A DNA stretch of 47,444 nt from Pseudemcibacter sp038106445 (GCA_038106445.1 JAYODU010000015.1:1-47444), one strand, 5' to 3'; counted from the stretch's first letter, positions 1 through 8,770 are shown. Numbers and translations are program-made. Notes: generated by a model not told the origin, from the sequence alone.

Positions 1-486
1 AACAAGCCTCAGTAGGAGAGGTTCCAATCTCAGCTAAGTAACTTAAAAAGTACTCTAACCAAAAATGATAACTACCTCACATGTAACCAACATTTGTTTT
101 CCTCACACACCCGCCCCTTTAGGGGGCGGTGTGGGTGAGGAAAATGTTAAAACCCTGTTAGATGTGATTGATAAACTTTGCTTCAAATTGCTGAAGTTGC
201 ACGCCGATACTCAATAAAATAGAGTTGAATTAGAATTTTTCGGAGTAACAAAAAGGAAAAAAAATCCTTGGAATCGTTGCTACGAAGACGAGCGAATAGG
301 CCTTCTTTTCATAAACCGAAACAATAAAAAATCTTCATACAATTAACCTCTAAATATGCTCATCTTTGTTTTTTTTTAGGAATAATAAAAAAGGGGCTCT
401 ACCGATTGTAAAAAGGTGGATAAATAGGGGGATATGGATTAGGTTATTATATTTTTATTATTATTTTATAATAACTTAACTTAAAT
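1..486. other. AT-rich flank without recognisable genes
   Basis: No open frame of useful length and no RNA gene is visible on either strand. The stretch lies outside the orphan att repeat, so it is most simply chromosomal DNA that lay downstream of tRNA-Phe before insertion. The one notable structure is a long hairpin at 97-144, listed separately. A second element abutting this one from the left cannot be excluded, because the window starts here. Confidence 0.5.
97..144. repeat. Long GC-rich inverted repeat (hairpin)
   Basis: The arms TTTTCCTCAC and GTGAGGAAAA continue inward through CACCCGCCCC and GGGGCGG-type sequence to a 5-nt loop, giving a stem of about 20 bp with one mismatch and one bulge. 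The T run precedes the stem and the A run follows it on both strands. It therefore lacks the downstream U tract of a textbook intrinsic terminator, although the paired A/T ends could still act in both directions. It stands out in AT-rich surroundings. Confidence 0.6.
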
Positions 487-536
487 AAGTGGTGCCCGGG
501 GGCGGATTTGAACCACCGACACGCGGATTTTCAATC
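487..536. repeat. att site, orphan tRNA-Phe 3' fragment
   Basis: This 50-bp sequence is identical to 17608-17657 and in the same orientation. It corresponds to the minus-strand tRNA-Phe from the anticodon arm through the T arm and CCA end. The homology stops right after the first bases of the anticodon stem, so this copy cannot fold as a tRNA. It marks the distal end of the element. Confidence 0.93.
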
Positions 537-545
537 TTAGTGATA

Positions 546-575
546 CATTATTCATCATTATTCACCATTATCTAA
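546..575 (+). repeat. Three 10-bp iterons near the left att
   Basis: Three consecutive decamers, CATTATTCAT, CATTATTCAC and CATTATCTAA, begin at 546, 556 and 566. The 10-bp period would place each copy on the same face of the helix. They lie between the orphan att and the integrase gene, a place where integrase, excisionase or accessory bending proteins bind in many elements. The AT-rich context means chance is possible. Confidence 0.4.
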
Positions 576-642
576 AACTGTTGTTTTTATTGCTTTTTAT
601 ATTTTAAGTGCATCAATATTACCCATTGTATCTCATTAGTAT

Positions 643-662
643 TGTAGCTAGAATGTAGCTAG
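643..662 (+). promoter_or_regulatory. Paired TGTAGCTAG repeats, left arm-type site
   Basis: TGTAGCTAG occurs at 643-651 and again at 654-662, an 11-bp period. The same nonamer pair with the same spacing and orientation recurs at the other end of the element (17525-17544). Tyrosine integrases with an N-terminal arm-binding domain recognise such short direct repeats beside the core site. The pair also lies about 30-50 bp upstream of the integrase start, so binding could autoregulate the gene. Confidence 0.6.
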
Positions 663-694
663 ATTGTTTAAGATATGGTAACGGGCGGAAGTAA

Positions 695-2068
695 ATGGCA
701 ACACGGAAAGTAAAGATAAACAAAACAATAGTTGATGGATTAAAAGCAGGCGAAACGGTTTGGGATACAGAGCTGTTTGGTTTTGGGGTACGCTGTCAAA
801 AAAAGACTAAAGTTTATGTTTATAAGAAATTCTATAATGGCCAACAGCGCTGGTTCAGTCTTGGCAAACCTTCAGAGGGAATGACTGTAGCTCAAGCTAG
901 AGATGCAGCAGAAATTATAATTGGAAACATTCGAAGTAATAATGACCCTGCCTTAATTCGAGAAGGTCGAATAAATAGGCCGACCGTAAAAGATCTATGC
1001 GAACGGTTTCTCACTGATTATGCAGAGGAACATAAAAAACCCTCAAGTATACGGATGGACAAGAAAAATATTCAAAACCATATATTACCACTACTAGGAA
1101 AGAAGTTTGTATCAGACATAACATTATCAGACATAGATCGTTTTAAACGTGCGGTAAAAGACGGGAAAACTGCGAAACCACTTTCCAGCACTAGCAGGGG
1201 CGGCTCACCCGTTAAGGGCGGCGCTGGCGCGGCAAATAGATGCCTATCTCTACTTTCCAAGGCTTTTAATCTTTCAATTCGTTGGGGTATGCGAACAACT
1301 AATCCTGTGCAACACGTTCAAAAATACAAGGAAAAGAAGGTTGAACGTTTTTTATCTGAGAATGAATTTATGGCGTTAGCCGAGGCAATAAGGACAATTG
1401 AGAAAAGGGAAAAAACAAATCCTTATGCTATTGCGGCTATTAGGCTCTTGATTTTTACAGGAGCAAGACGAAGTGAAATACTCACCTTACAGTGGAGTGC
1501 AGTAGATTTAGACGAAAAAGTTATAAAACTCGCAGATTCAAAAACAGGGGCAAAGTTAGTTTATCTTAACCCTCCTGCCCTTGAACTATTATCTACTCTT
1601 GATAGGCAATCGGAAAATCCCTATGTCCTATGTGGATTAAAGCCTAAATCACATTTGTATGATGTAAACCGTGTATGGAAGCATATCCGCGAACAGGCTT
1701 CAGTAAATTTAAATTTACAAAATGAAAAAATACAAGGGCTGTTGAATGAAAATACCGTCGATGAAGATACTATATATTTAGGTAAATTAAAGCGGTTAGC
1801 TGAAGTAGAAGGCATAGAATTGAGTGTAGGACTAATGAACTTAAGGCTTCATGACCTACGCCACAGCTTCGCTAGCGTCGCTGTTGGAGGTGGAATGTCC
1901 TTACCTATGATAGGTAAACTTTTAGGACACACACAGACAGCTACTACCGAAAGGTATGCGCATTTAGCCGATGACCCGCTTAAACAAGCAAATGATGCTA
2001 TAGGGCTTCGATTACAAGGATTAATGCAAAGCAAAAGTAAAAAGTTGATGGTAATGAAAAATGGTTGA
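695..2068 (+). CDS. int: Tyrosine-type site-specific integrase
   Basis: This 457-aa recombinase should integrate and excise the element at tRNA-Phe. Residues 1-90 look like the DUF4102 arm-DNA-binding domain found in integrases of tRNA-targeting islands, and residues 95-210 like the core-binding SAM-like domain. The catalytic domain shows TGARRSE (Arg about 258), HDLRH (His386, Arg389), GH (411-412) and the nucleophile Tyr421 in ERYAH. Between the beta-strand region and HDLRH there is an extra charged, probably helical stretch of about 45 residues (335-380). The gene overlaps the next one by 8 nt, suggesting co-translation. The ATG at 695 follows a GGCGGAAG ribosome binding site. Family assignment is firm; target specificity is inferred from the att repeat. 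Confidence 0.95.
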   Translation: MATRKVKINKTIVDGLKAGETVWDTELFGFGVRCQKKTKVYVYKKFYNGQQRWFSLGKPSEGMTVAQARDAAEIIIGNIRSNNDPALIREGRINRPTVKDLCERFLTDYAEEHKKPSSIRMDKKNIQNHILPLLGKKFVSDITLSDIDRFKRAVKDGKTAKPLSSTSRGGSPVKGGAGAANRCLSLLSKAFNLSIRWGMRTTNPVQHVQKYKEKKVERFLSENEFMALAEAIRTIEKREKTNPYAIAAIRLLIFTGARRSEILTLQWSAVDLDEKVIKLADSKTGAKLVYLNPPALELLSTLDRQSENPYVLCGLKPKSHLYDVNRVWKHIREQASVNLNLQNEKIQGLLNENTVDEDTIYLGKLKRLAEVEGIELSVGLMNLRLHDLRHSFASVAVGGGMSLPMIGKLLGHTQTATTERYAHLADDPLKQANDAIGLRLQGLMQSKSKKLMVMKNG

Positions 2069-2774
2069 TATAACTCGTCCTGTTATAAAAGAAAACGTAA
2101 CAAAATTCGTTGAAAGAGCAATGCTGGAATGGAAAATTCCAGAAACTTACAGACAACACCTTGAAGATGATTTTAAAAATACAGCCTCAATAGCCATCAA
2201 AATTGAAGAGAATAGTAGCGCTAAATTAAATGGACTAAAGAAAGCTGTACATAATAAAATATTACTTAGAATAAATAAATCTATAGACCAATATAGGAAA
2301 CAAAATGTTGGTAAAATTAATGAAGATAATCTATTTGGATTTGAAACATTTATTGATGTCCAATACGATCCGATTTCTGATAATGATTTTGAATATATTA
2401 ATGAATATTATTTTAAGGCTAGAGAGGATGAGATTAATATAATTTCCTCATTAAAAGAATTGCAAATTAAATTAGAAGAAATAGTAAATAGTGATCTTCA
2501 TGGAGGACGGAAAGCTAATCAGGTTCGAAGGTTCACAACAGATCGTTTACTTCGCATTTACCAACATTTTAATGAATTTAAAAGCCAAACGGATCCAGAA
2601 AAATCTCATAGTGAGAAAATTATGGACCCTGTAACTAAATTTATAGATGACTTTATGTGTCTTTTCACCCCAGGGTCGGTCGATCAAAACATAACTGATC
2701 ATGCTAAAGCAGATTATGTATCGGTTCGTGCAAGAATACTGATGGAAACTACCGATAAAAAACACCCTATCTAA
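2061..2774 (+). CDS. Hypothetical protein, integrase-coupled
   Basis: I do not recognise this 237-aa protein. It is acidic to neutral, rich in Lys, Asn, Ile and Glu, and appears mostly helical. It has no signal peptide, membrane segment, Cys cluster or nucleotide-binding motif. Its ATG lies inside the last codons of the integrase gene (8-nt overlap), so it is probably translated with the integrase. It could help recombination or control the element, but nothing in the sequence proves this. Codon use is AT-rich like its neighbours on the left of the element. The coding call rests on length, coupling and the lack of a competing frame. Confidence 0.75.
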   Translation: MVDITRPVIKENVTKFVERAMLEWKIPETYRQHLEDDFKNTASIAIKIEENSSAKLNGLKKAVHNKILLRINKSIDQYRKQNVGKINEDNLFGFETFIDVQYDPISDNDFEYINEYYFKAREDEINIISSLKELQIKLEEIVNSDLHGGRKANQVRRFTTDRLLRIYQHFNEFKSQTDPEKSHSEKIMDPVTKFIDDFMCLFTPGSVDQNITDHAKADYVSVRARILMETTDKKHPI

Positions 2775-2846
2775 TTCAGATCAATAGCTTCTCAAAGTAA
2801 TTAAAAAATAATCTCCTATAACGCCTACATATGAAAGGAATTATAA

Positions 2847-3083
2847 ATGAGGCTATTTAATGAATATCAAACTTCTGACTATCTTGGAGAAATACCGGTA
2901 AAGACTTTACGCCGTTGGCGAGTTGAAGGGGGGCGCATACCTTTTGTCAAACTTGGCAAAGCTGTCAGGTATAGAGAAGAAGACTTAAGAAGATACGTTC
3001 TATCTAATTTAAAAAATTCCACTACTGAGCAAGATAATAATCACTTTGCCGATAACCTTGATGGGGAGAAAAGCAAATGGTAA
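2847..3083 (+). CDS. Excisionase/AlpA-like HTH protein
   Basis: This is a 78-aa DNA-binding protein. Residues 4-52 fit the MerR-like winged HTH of the AlpA/excisionase (HTH_17) family: VKTLRRWRVEGGRIPFVKLG is followed by AVRYREEDLRRYV, the usual helix-turn-helix and wing. The C-terminal 25 residues are polar and probably disordered. Such proteins direct excision or activate int in integrative elements. The start follows AAAGGAATTATAA. The stop overlaps the start of the next gene in ATGGTAA, so it is translationally coupled to the replication protein. Excision factor or transcription regulator are both possible. Confidence 0.85.
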   Translation: MRLFNEYQTSDYLGEIPVKTLRRWRVEGGRIPFVKLGKAVRYREEDLRRYVLSNLKNSTTEQDNNHFADNLDGEKSKW

Positions 3084-5461
3084 AAATGAATGTTGACAGA
3101 CGGAGTATTCAAGCGACACCGACCCATACTGATCCGACAGAGGCACTACTAGAATTTACGAAAGTTCTAGAGACTGCCGGTTTAATTATGACGGGCTTGC
3201 CAGACACGAGCGGCAAGATTGTGCGCGTCACTACGTCCGAGGACAAGAGACATCAAAAGTCTGGCTGGTACGTCTGCTTTGACGGCGAAGTTTTCGTTGG
3301 CGCGTATGGCCATTTCAAGACGGGCTTAGTGGGCAAGTGGTCAAGCGTTGAGCCGCACTCTATGTCAGCGGCACAAATTGCCGAACACCAACGCAAGATG
3401 AAAATCGCACAGGAACAGAGAGAGGTTGTGCAACAGGCGATATATGCGAAAGCATCGCAAAAGGCAGAAGGTATTTTAAGAGACGTTACAGATGGGGAAC
3501 ATCCGTATGCAAAAGCCAAGAATATTGAAGGTTTGTTCCCGATCAGTAACAACCAACTTGTCATCCCTGCCTATGACGAACACGGCAATGTAAGCACGAT
3601 CCAATTCATATCACCTGACGGAACGAAGAAGTTTTTAACGGGTGGACGTAAGAAGGGATGCTATCACCAAATTAAGGGTGACAGCGACACGGTTTACGTC
3701 TGTGAGGGTTGGGCGACAGGATGCACAATCAATGAAGCTACGGGTATGACTGTAGCCGTTGCATTTGATGCGGGTAACTTAATGCCCGTTGCTGAGAATG
3801 TGCGATCCAGATTTCCGAATAGCTCATTGGTTATAGCTGGCGATGACGACCACGAGAAGGAAGTTAATGTCGGTAGAACCAAAGCCGAAGCCGTTGCCGC
3901 CACTTTAGGTCTAAGGGCTGTGTTTCCTTACTGCTCAGAGGGAGAAAGTGACTTTAATGATGTTTGTGTAAAGCATGGAATTGAGGTCGTGAGGCAGCAA
4001 TTGACGATAAAAGTAGATGGCCGTTCCGAACCTCTCCCGTTAAGGCCTAAATTGCCTGCAAAGATGCCTTATCCGATTAAGGCATTAGGTAAGATTATGA
4101 ATAGTGCGGCTAAACAAATAGCTTTTAAAATACAAGTGCCTGAAGCGATAGCAGCTCAATCTGTTTTAGCTAATGCGAGTTTGGCTGTACAAGGGCATTA
4201 TGACGTGGAGATGTTGCATGGCGACATTAAGCCAACATCAATGTACTTTTTATCTATTTTGCATAGTGGAGGTAGAAAGTCAGCCTCAGATGGAATGGCT
4301 GGGAAAGTAATTAAGGATTACGAACAGAAATCTCGAAAAAACCATAATGATGATTACAGGAAATATCTTAACAGCCTGAAGGTCTGGCAAGCAGAACACA
4401 AACAAATTTTAAATAGTAATAAATGTAAAGATAAACAGTTTGAGCTAAATGCTTTAGGGGCAGAGCCTGCTGCTTTAATGAGCCCTGTATTAACGATCCC
4501 TGAGCCTACAGCTGAAGCTTTACAAAAATGCTTGGGACTTGAAAGGCCATCATTAGGGTTGTTTTCAGATGAAGGTGGTCAATTTATTGGAGGCTATGCT
4601 AATGGAAATGAAAGGCAACTTGCTACAGCAACTATTCTCTCCAGTATTTGGGATGGACAAGCAATAAAACGAAACAGAGTAATTGATGGAAGCTCTGTTT
4701 TTTATGGAAGAAGACTAGCCATTCATTTGATGGTTCAGGATGGAATTGCTAATATTATGATGGGTAATGAACAATTTAGAAATCAAGGTATTCTTGCAAG
4801 GTTTTTAATCTCCGAACCTGAACCATTAATTGGGACGCGCTTTCATAGAGAAACTGGTTATTTTAATGATGATATGGAACTCTATTATAATGCCTTAATG
4901 GCCCTATTTGATAAAGAATTACCTATTGTTGATGAAAGGGATTGGGAGCTAAAACCAAAAGTAATCAAACTATCCAAGGATGCAAAGATTGTTTTTGCAA
5001 CCTTTCATGATGAGATTGAAGAAAGGCAGGCACCAGAGAAAGACTTAAATTTTATAGCTGATTTTGCGAGTAAGCTTACTGAGCATGCAGTTCGTTTGTC
5101 AGCTGTAATTCAAGTTGTTGATGGTGATGACACAGATTACATAAGTACTATAAATGCAATGCATGGCATCTCATTAGCACGGTATTATCTATCTGAAACT
5201 GTTAGAATAAGAAAGGGCGCTGTTTCAGAGGATATAATAAAAGCTGAATTGTTACTCACTTGGTTAAAAGACAACTGGGCAGAAGAGGATATATATTTAT
5301 CCCCAATTATGAATAGTGGCCCGAATTCATTGCGCCTCAAAAAAACGCTCATGTCAGCTATAAGGGTATTAGAAGATCATAAATATCTTGTCAAAAATGA
5401 AGAACCCAAAACAATTGATGGTTCAATCCGTAAAGAGACATGGAAAATAAACTATAGGTAG
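3077..5461 (+). CDS. Toprim/DUF3987 primase-helicase-like replication protein
   Basis: This 794-aa protein probably replicates the element. The N-terminal third resembles phage and plasmid primases of the TraC/P4-alpha kind. A Toprim domain is visible at about 205-300, with VYVCEGWATG containing the catalytic Glu (about 210), VIAGDDD (256-258) and a downstream FNDV. From about residue 325 to the end the sequence fits DUF3987, a domain found behind primase modules in mobile elements. I see no clear Walker A. Base composition changes sharply near 4070: the first kilobase is about half GC, and the rest is clearly AT-rich. This coincides with the domain border and suggests a fusion or recombination joint. 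A second in-frame Met at residue 4 is an alternative start. Confidence 0.87.
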   Translation: MVKMNVDRRSIQATPTHTDPTEALLEFTKVLETAGLIMTGLPDTSGKIVRVTTSEDKRHQKSGWYVCFDGEVFVGAYGHFKTGLVGKWSSVEPHSMSAAQIAEHQRKMKIAQEQREVVQQAIYAKASQKAEGILRDVTDGEHPYAKAKNIEGLFPISNNQLVIPAYDEHGNVSTIQFISPDGTKKFLTGGRKKGCYHQIKGDSDTVYVCEGWATGCTINEATGMTVAVAFDAGNLMPVAENVRSRFPNSSLVIAGDDDHEKEVNVGRTKAEAVAATLGLRAVFPYCSEGESDFNDVCVKHGIEVVRQQLTIKVDGRSEPLPLRPKLPAKMPYPIKALGKIMNSAAKQIAFKIQVPEAIAAQSVLANASLAVQGHYDVEMLHGDIKPTSMYFLSILHSGGRKSASDGMAGKVIKDYEQKSRKNHNDDYRKYLNSLKVWQAEHKQILNSNKCKDKQFELNALGAEPAALMSPVLTIPEPTAEALQKCLGLERPSLGLFSDEGGQFIGGYANGNERQLATATILSSIWDGQAIKRNRVIDGSSVFYGRRLAIHLMVQDGIANIMMGNEQFRNQGILARFLISEPEPLIGTRFHRETGYFNDDMELYYNALMALFDKELPIVDERDWELKPKVIKLSKDAKIVFATFHDEIEERQAPEKDLNFIADFASKLTEHAVRLSAVIQVVDGDDTDYISTINAMHGISLARYYLSETVRIRKGAVSEDIIKAELLLTWLKDNWAEEDIYLSPIMNSGPNSLRLKKTLMSAIRVLEDHKYLVKNEEPKTIDGSIRKETWKINYR

Positions 5462-5469
5462 TTGCGAAA

Positions 5470-5525
5470 CCTGCGATTATTGCGAATAAGTGGTATAAAT
5501 TCGCAATAATCGCAATAATCGCAGG
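5470..5525. repeat. Inverted repeat with duplicated AATAATCGC unit
   Basis: CCTGCGATTATTGCGAAT (5470-5487) is repeated in inverted form at 5499-5525. In the right copy the 9-bp unit AATAATCGC is duplicated in tandem. This gives three similar CGCAATAAT-type units in 56 bp, directly after the replication gene. Such a layout would suit an initiator binding site or a transcription-stop hairpin. No U tract follows, which favours the first reading slightly. Confidence 0.5.
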
Positions 5526-5547
5526 CCTAGAAGGAGGTATTCTATTG

Positions 5548-5610
5548 ATGAGCAAGATACAGGCGTCTCATAAGTTACAAAATGTAGATAAAAACACAAA
5601 ATTAGACTAA
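5548..5610 (+). CDS. Possible 20-aa small or truncated gene
   Basis: An ATG at 5548 follows a near-perfect Shine-Dalgarno AAGGAGGT (5531-5538) with a 9-nt spacer, much stronger than most sites in this window. The frame encodes only 20 residues (MSKIQASHK... NTKLD). Its TAA stop is made by the first three bases of the inverted repeat that borders the copper module. It is either a genuine micro-ORF or, more likely, the head of a longer gene cut off when the module arrived. The product is unknown. Confidence 0.4.
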   Translation: MSKIQASHKLQNVDKNTKLD

Positions 5611-5648
5611 ATCTGAGTGTCTGCTTTCGACCCAAAGCGGACACTCAG
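5608..5648. repeat. Left inverted-repeat arm of the copper module; hairpin, probable terminator
   Basis: The 36-bp core at 5613-5648 starts CTGAGTGTCTGCTTTCGACC and ends AAAGCGGACACTCAG, so it folds into a hairpin by itself. On the plus strand it is followed by TTCTTTTTATTC and should stop transcripts from the replication gene; it could also end the cusA transcript from the other side. A near-identical copy in inverse orientation lies at 16199-16239, with three mismatches over the 36-bp core. The two copies bracket the metal genes. Confidence 0.85.
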
Positions 5649-5654
5649 TTCTTT

Positions 5655-8600
5655 TTATTCAATTGAGCGTTTCCTCCACAAATAATATATTGCTGGCAAC
5701 ACAAGAAGTGTAAGTATCATCGCACTGACCATGCCGCCGACCATTGGTGTGGCAATCCGGCTCATGACTTCCGAACCAGTACCAGAGCCATATAAGATCG
5801 GGAGCAGGCCAACAATTACAGAACCAGCTGTCATCATAATCGGTCTGATCCTGAGCCCTGCGCCATGAAGAACGGCTTCTTTTAAATTTTCCTCAGTTGG
5901 TTTTTCGTGTTCTACAAACATCTGTTGATAAGATTGGTTCAGGTAGACCAGCATGATTACACCAATCTCTACCGCTACACCGGCAAGGGCTATAAAGCCG
6001 ACGCCAACAGCAATGGAGAAATTGTAGTTTAGCAAATACATCAGCCAGATGCTTCCCACCATGGCCAGCGGAAGCGTTCCCATGATGATTGCCACTTCGA
6101 CAAAATTGCGAAAGTTCATAAAGAGCAAAATAATAATGATCGCCAGTGTCAGCGGCACGACATAGGTCAGTTTTTCTTCAGCACGCAGCATATATTCATA
6201 TTGACCGGACCAATTAATGGAATAACCAGATGGAAGGTCAAGCTGGTTGCGCACGGCTTCTTGCGCTGCTTCCACATAGCTTCCCACATCAACGTCTGCT
6301 ATATCAATGAATACCCAGCCGTTTATTCGGGCATTCTCACTTTTAATCCCGGGTGGACCGTCTTCAATATAAACGCGCGCCACATCACCAAGAGCAATGC
6401 GTTGCCCGCTCGGCGTAACTACAGGCAGCAAAGAGAGTTGTTCCGGGCTGTTACGGTAGTCCTGCGGATATCGGATGTTTACCGGGTAGCGTTCAAGTCC
6501 CTCTACGGTCTGGGTGACATTCATTCCTCCAACCGCTGTGGCGATTACTTGCTGCACGTCCTGAATATTAAGGCCGTATCTGGCGGACTGGTCGCGATCA
6601 ATATCGATCTTGATATAGCGACCACCTGCGACACGTTCAGCGTACACCGACGTTGTGCCATCTACATTAGGCAGAATTTCTTCAAGCCTTCTGCCTATAT
6701 CCTCAATCACTGAAAGTTCTGGTCCACCGATTTTGATGCCCACCGGTGTTTTTATGCCGGTTGCCAGCATGTCGATGCGGGTTTTGATTGGCATCACCCA
6801 GGCATTGGTCACACCCGGCAGTTTCACCAGCGCATCGAGTTCATCAATAATATCCTGCGTATCGATACCATCACGCCACTGATCGCGTGGTTTCATTTTA
6901 ATAAAACTCTCAATCATCGTAAGAGGTGCCGGATCAGTTGCGGTTTCAGCACGCCCGATTTTACCCATAACCAATTCCACTTCAGGAACGGTGCGGATAA
7001 GTTTATCTGTTTGCTGCAAAAGCTCCCGAGCCTTACCAATAGATATGCCGGGGTAGGTTGTTGGCATATACATCAGGTCCCCTTCATCAAGCGGAGGGAT
7101 AAATTCACTACCGATTTTGTTCATTGGCCAGAAACCGATCACCAGAACCACCAATGCGGCAACAAGCGTCGTTTTTGGAAAACTGAGAACACCTTTTAAT
7201 GAAGGCATATAAATTCCAGTGAGAAAGCGGTTAACCGGGTTTTTATGTTCCGCCATCACTTTACCGCGAATGAAGTAACCCATCAGGACGGGAACCAAAG
7301 TAATCGCAAGCGCCGCCGACGCAGCCATTGCATAAGTTTTTGTAAACGCCAGCGGTGAGAACATACGCCCTTCCTGCGCTTCGAGGGTGAAGACCGGAAT
7401 AAAGCTTACTGTGATAATCAGAAGACTGAAGAAAAGGGCCGGTCCTACCTCTGATGCTGACTTGGCAACAATCTCCCACCTGTTTTCATTGGTCAGTGGG
7501 GTTTTTTCCATATGCTTATGCATATTCTCAATTAGAACAATAGCTCCATCAATCATAGCTCCAATGGCGATGGCAATTCCACCAAGTGACATGATATTGG
7601 CGTTTAATCCTTGCATATACATCACAATAAACGCTGTGAGAATACCCACAACAAGACTGACTATCGCGACCATCGACGACCGAACATGAAATAGAAAAAT
7701 CACACAGACAAGTGCCACAATGGCAAACTCTTCCATTAGTTTTTCCCACAAGTTATCGACGGCGCGGTCAATAAGATCACTTCTATCGTAAACTGTGACC
7801 ACCTCAACCCCTTCGGGAAGGCCTTGTTTTAATTGTTCAAGCTTCTCCTTAACGCCATCAATTGTTTCTTGTGCGTTCTCGCCGTATCGCATAACGATGA
7901 TGCCACCAACAGTTTCACCTTCGCCGTTAAGTTCAGCGATGCCCCGCCTCATCTGTGGCCCGGTGCCAATTGTGGCCACATCCTTTAGCCTGAGCGGTGT
8001 TCCATTTTTATTAACACCAAGCGGTATATTGGCCAAATCCTGTTCGCTTTGCAGATAGCCGCTGGCGCGGACCATATATTCCGCTTCCGCCATTTCAATA
8101 ACGGATGCACCAATTTCCTGATTTCCGCGCTGTATGGACATCTGTACATGGGAAAGCGGAACCCCAAAGGCACGGAGCTTGTCCGGATCAACCTGAACCT
8201 GATACTGTTTAACCATCCCGCCAAGCGGAGCAACTTCAGATACACCATCCACAGTTTGAAGTTCAAATTTTAGGAACCAATCCTGAAGTGACCGTAATTC
8301 ACTTATGTCGTGCTTACCTGTCCTGTCAATAAGAGCATATAGGTAAACCCAACCCACGCCGGTTGCATCGGGGCCAAGCTTAAGATTGGCGCTCGGTGGC
8401 AGGGTTGGTGCGACCTGGCTCAAATATTCAAGTACACGGCTGCGAGCCCAATAAATATCCGTATCATCGTCGAATATGACGTAAACGTAACTATCGCCAA
8501 AAAACGAGTAGCCACGAACCGTTGTTGCCCCCGGAACGGAAAGCATGGCGGTGGTGAGCGGATAGGTGACCTGATCCTCAACCACCTGGGGGGCCTGCCC

Positions 8601-8762
8601 CGGATAGTTGGTCTTGATGATCACCTGTACATCTGACAGGTCCGGTATGGCATCAACGGGCGTGTTACGCACCGAATACACACCCACGGCAATCAAGATC
8701 GCAGTCGCTAACAGGACAAAGAATCGATTGCTTACGGACCAATATATGATTGATTTAAGCAT
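5655..8762 (-). CDS. cusA: Cu(I)/Ag(I) RND efflux pump, inner-membrane subunit CusA
   Basis: This 1035-aa protein is a full-length heavy-metal RND (HME-RND) transporter. It takes Cu(I) or Ag(I) from the periplasm or inner membrane and passes it to the outer-membrane channel, driven by protons. The N-terminus shows the first membrane helix followed by the family's DAIPDLSDVQV signature. The TM4 segment IAIAIGAMIDGAIVLIEN carries the proton-relay Asp, and a second GxAxE helix motif lies in the last membrane block. Met-rich positions in the periplasmic part (for example LTMIESFIKMKP and RIDMLATG) match the metal-binding region of CusA rather than CzcA. It sits 8 bp after cusB, last in a cusC-cusB-cusA row. 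Cu versus Ag preference cannot be told from sequence. Confidence 0.95.
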   Translation of the reverse strand: MLKSIIYWSVSNRFFVLLATAILIAVGVYSVRNTPVDAIPDLSDVQVIIKTNYPGQAPQVVEDQVTYPLTTAMLSVPGATTVRGYSFFGDSYVYVIFDDDTDIYWARSRVLEYLSQVAPTLPPSANLKLGPDATGVGWVYLYALIDRTGKHDISELRSLQDWFLKFELQTVDGVSEVAPLGGMVKQYQVQVDPDKLRAFGVPLSHVQMSIQRGNQEIGASVIEMAEAEYMVRASGYLQSEQDLANIPLGVNKNGTPLRLKDVATIGTGPQMRRGIAELNGEGETVGGIIVMRYGENAQETIDGVKEKLEQLKQGLPEGVEVVTVYDRSDLIDRAVDNLWEKLMEEFAIVALVCVIFLFHVRSSMVAIVSLVVGILTAFIVMYMQGLNANIMSLGGIAIAIGAMIDGAIVLIENMHKHMEKTPLTNENRWEIVAKSASEVGPALFFSLLIITVSFIPVFTLEAQEGRMFSPLAFTKTYAMAASAALAITLVPVLMGYFIRGKVMAEHKNPVNRFLTGIYMPSLKGVLSFPKTTLVAALVVLVIGFWPMNKIGSEFIPPLDEGDLMYMPTTYPGISIGKARELLQQTDKLIRTVPEVELVMGKIGRAETATDPAPLTMIESFIKMKPRDQWRDGIDTQDIIDELDALVKLPGVTNAWVMPIKTRIDMLATGIKTPVGIKIGGPELSVIEDIGRRLEEILPNVDGTTSVYAERVAGGRYIKIDIDRDQSARYGLNIQDVQQVIATAVGGMNVTQTVEGLERYPVNIRYPQDYRNSPEQLSLLPVVTPSGQRIALGDVARVYIEDGPPGIKSENARINGWVFIDIADVDVGSYVEAAQEAVRNQLDLPSGYSINWSGQYEYMLRAEEKLTYVVPLTLAIIIILLFMNFRNFVEVAIIMGTLPLAMVGSIWLMYLLNYNFSIAVGVGFIALAGVAVEIGVIMLVYLNQSYQQMFVEHEKPTEENLKEAVLHGAGLRIRPIMMTAGSVIVGLLPILYGSGTGSEVMSRIATPMVGGMVSAMILTLLVLPAIYYLWRKRSIE

Positions 8763-8770
8763 GATAAATC

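Noticed and set aside
487..536. A second tRNA-Phe gene at the left end
   Set aside because: Only the 3' 50 bases match; the D arm, 5' acceptor strand and one side of the anticodon stem are missing, so it cannot fold as a tRNA.
6201..6713. 170-aa plus-strand frame opposite cusA
   Set aside because: It lies wholly inside the well-supported cusA gene on the other strand, has no ribosome binding site or family features, and is best seen as a shadow frame.
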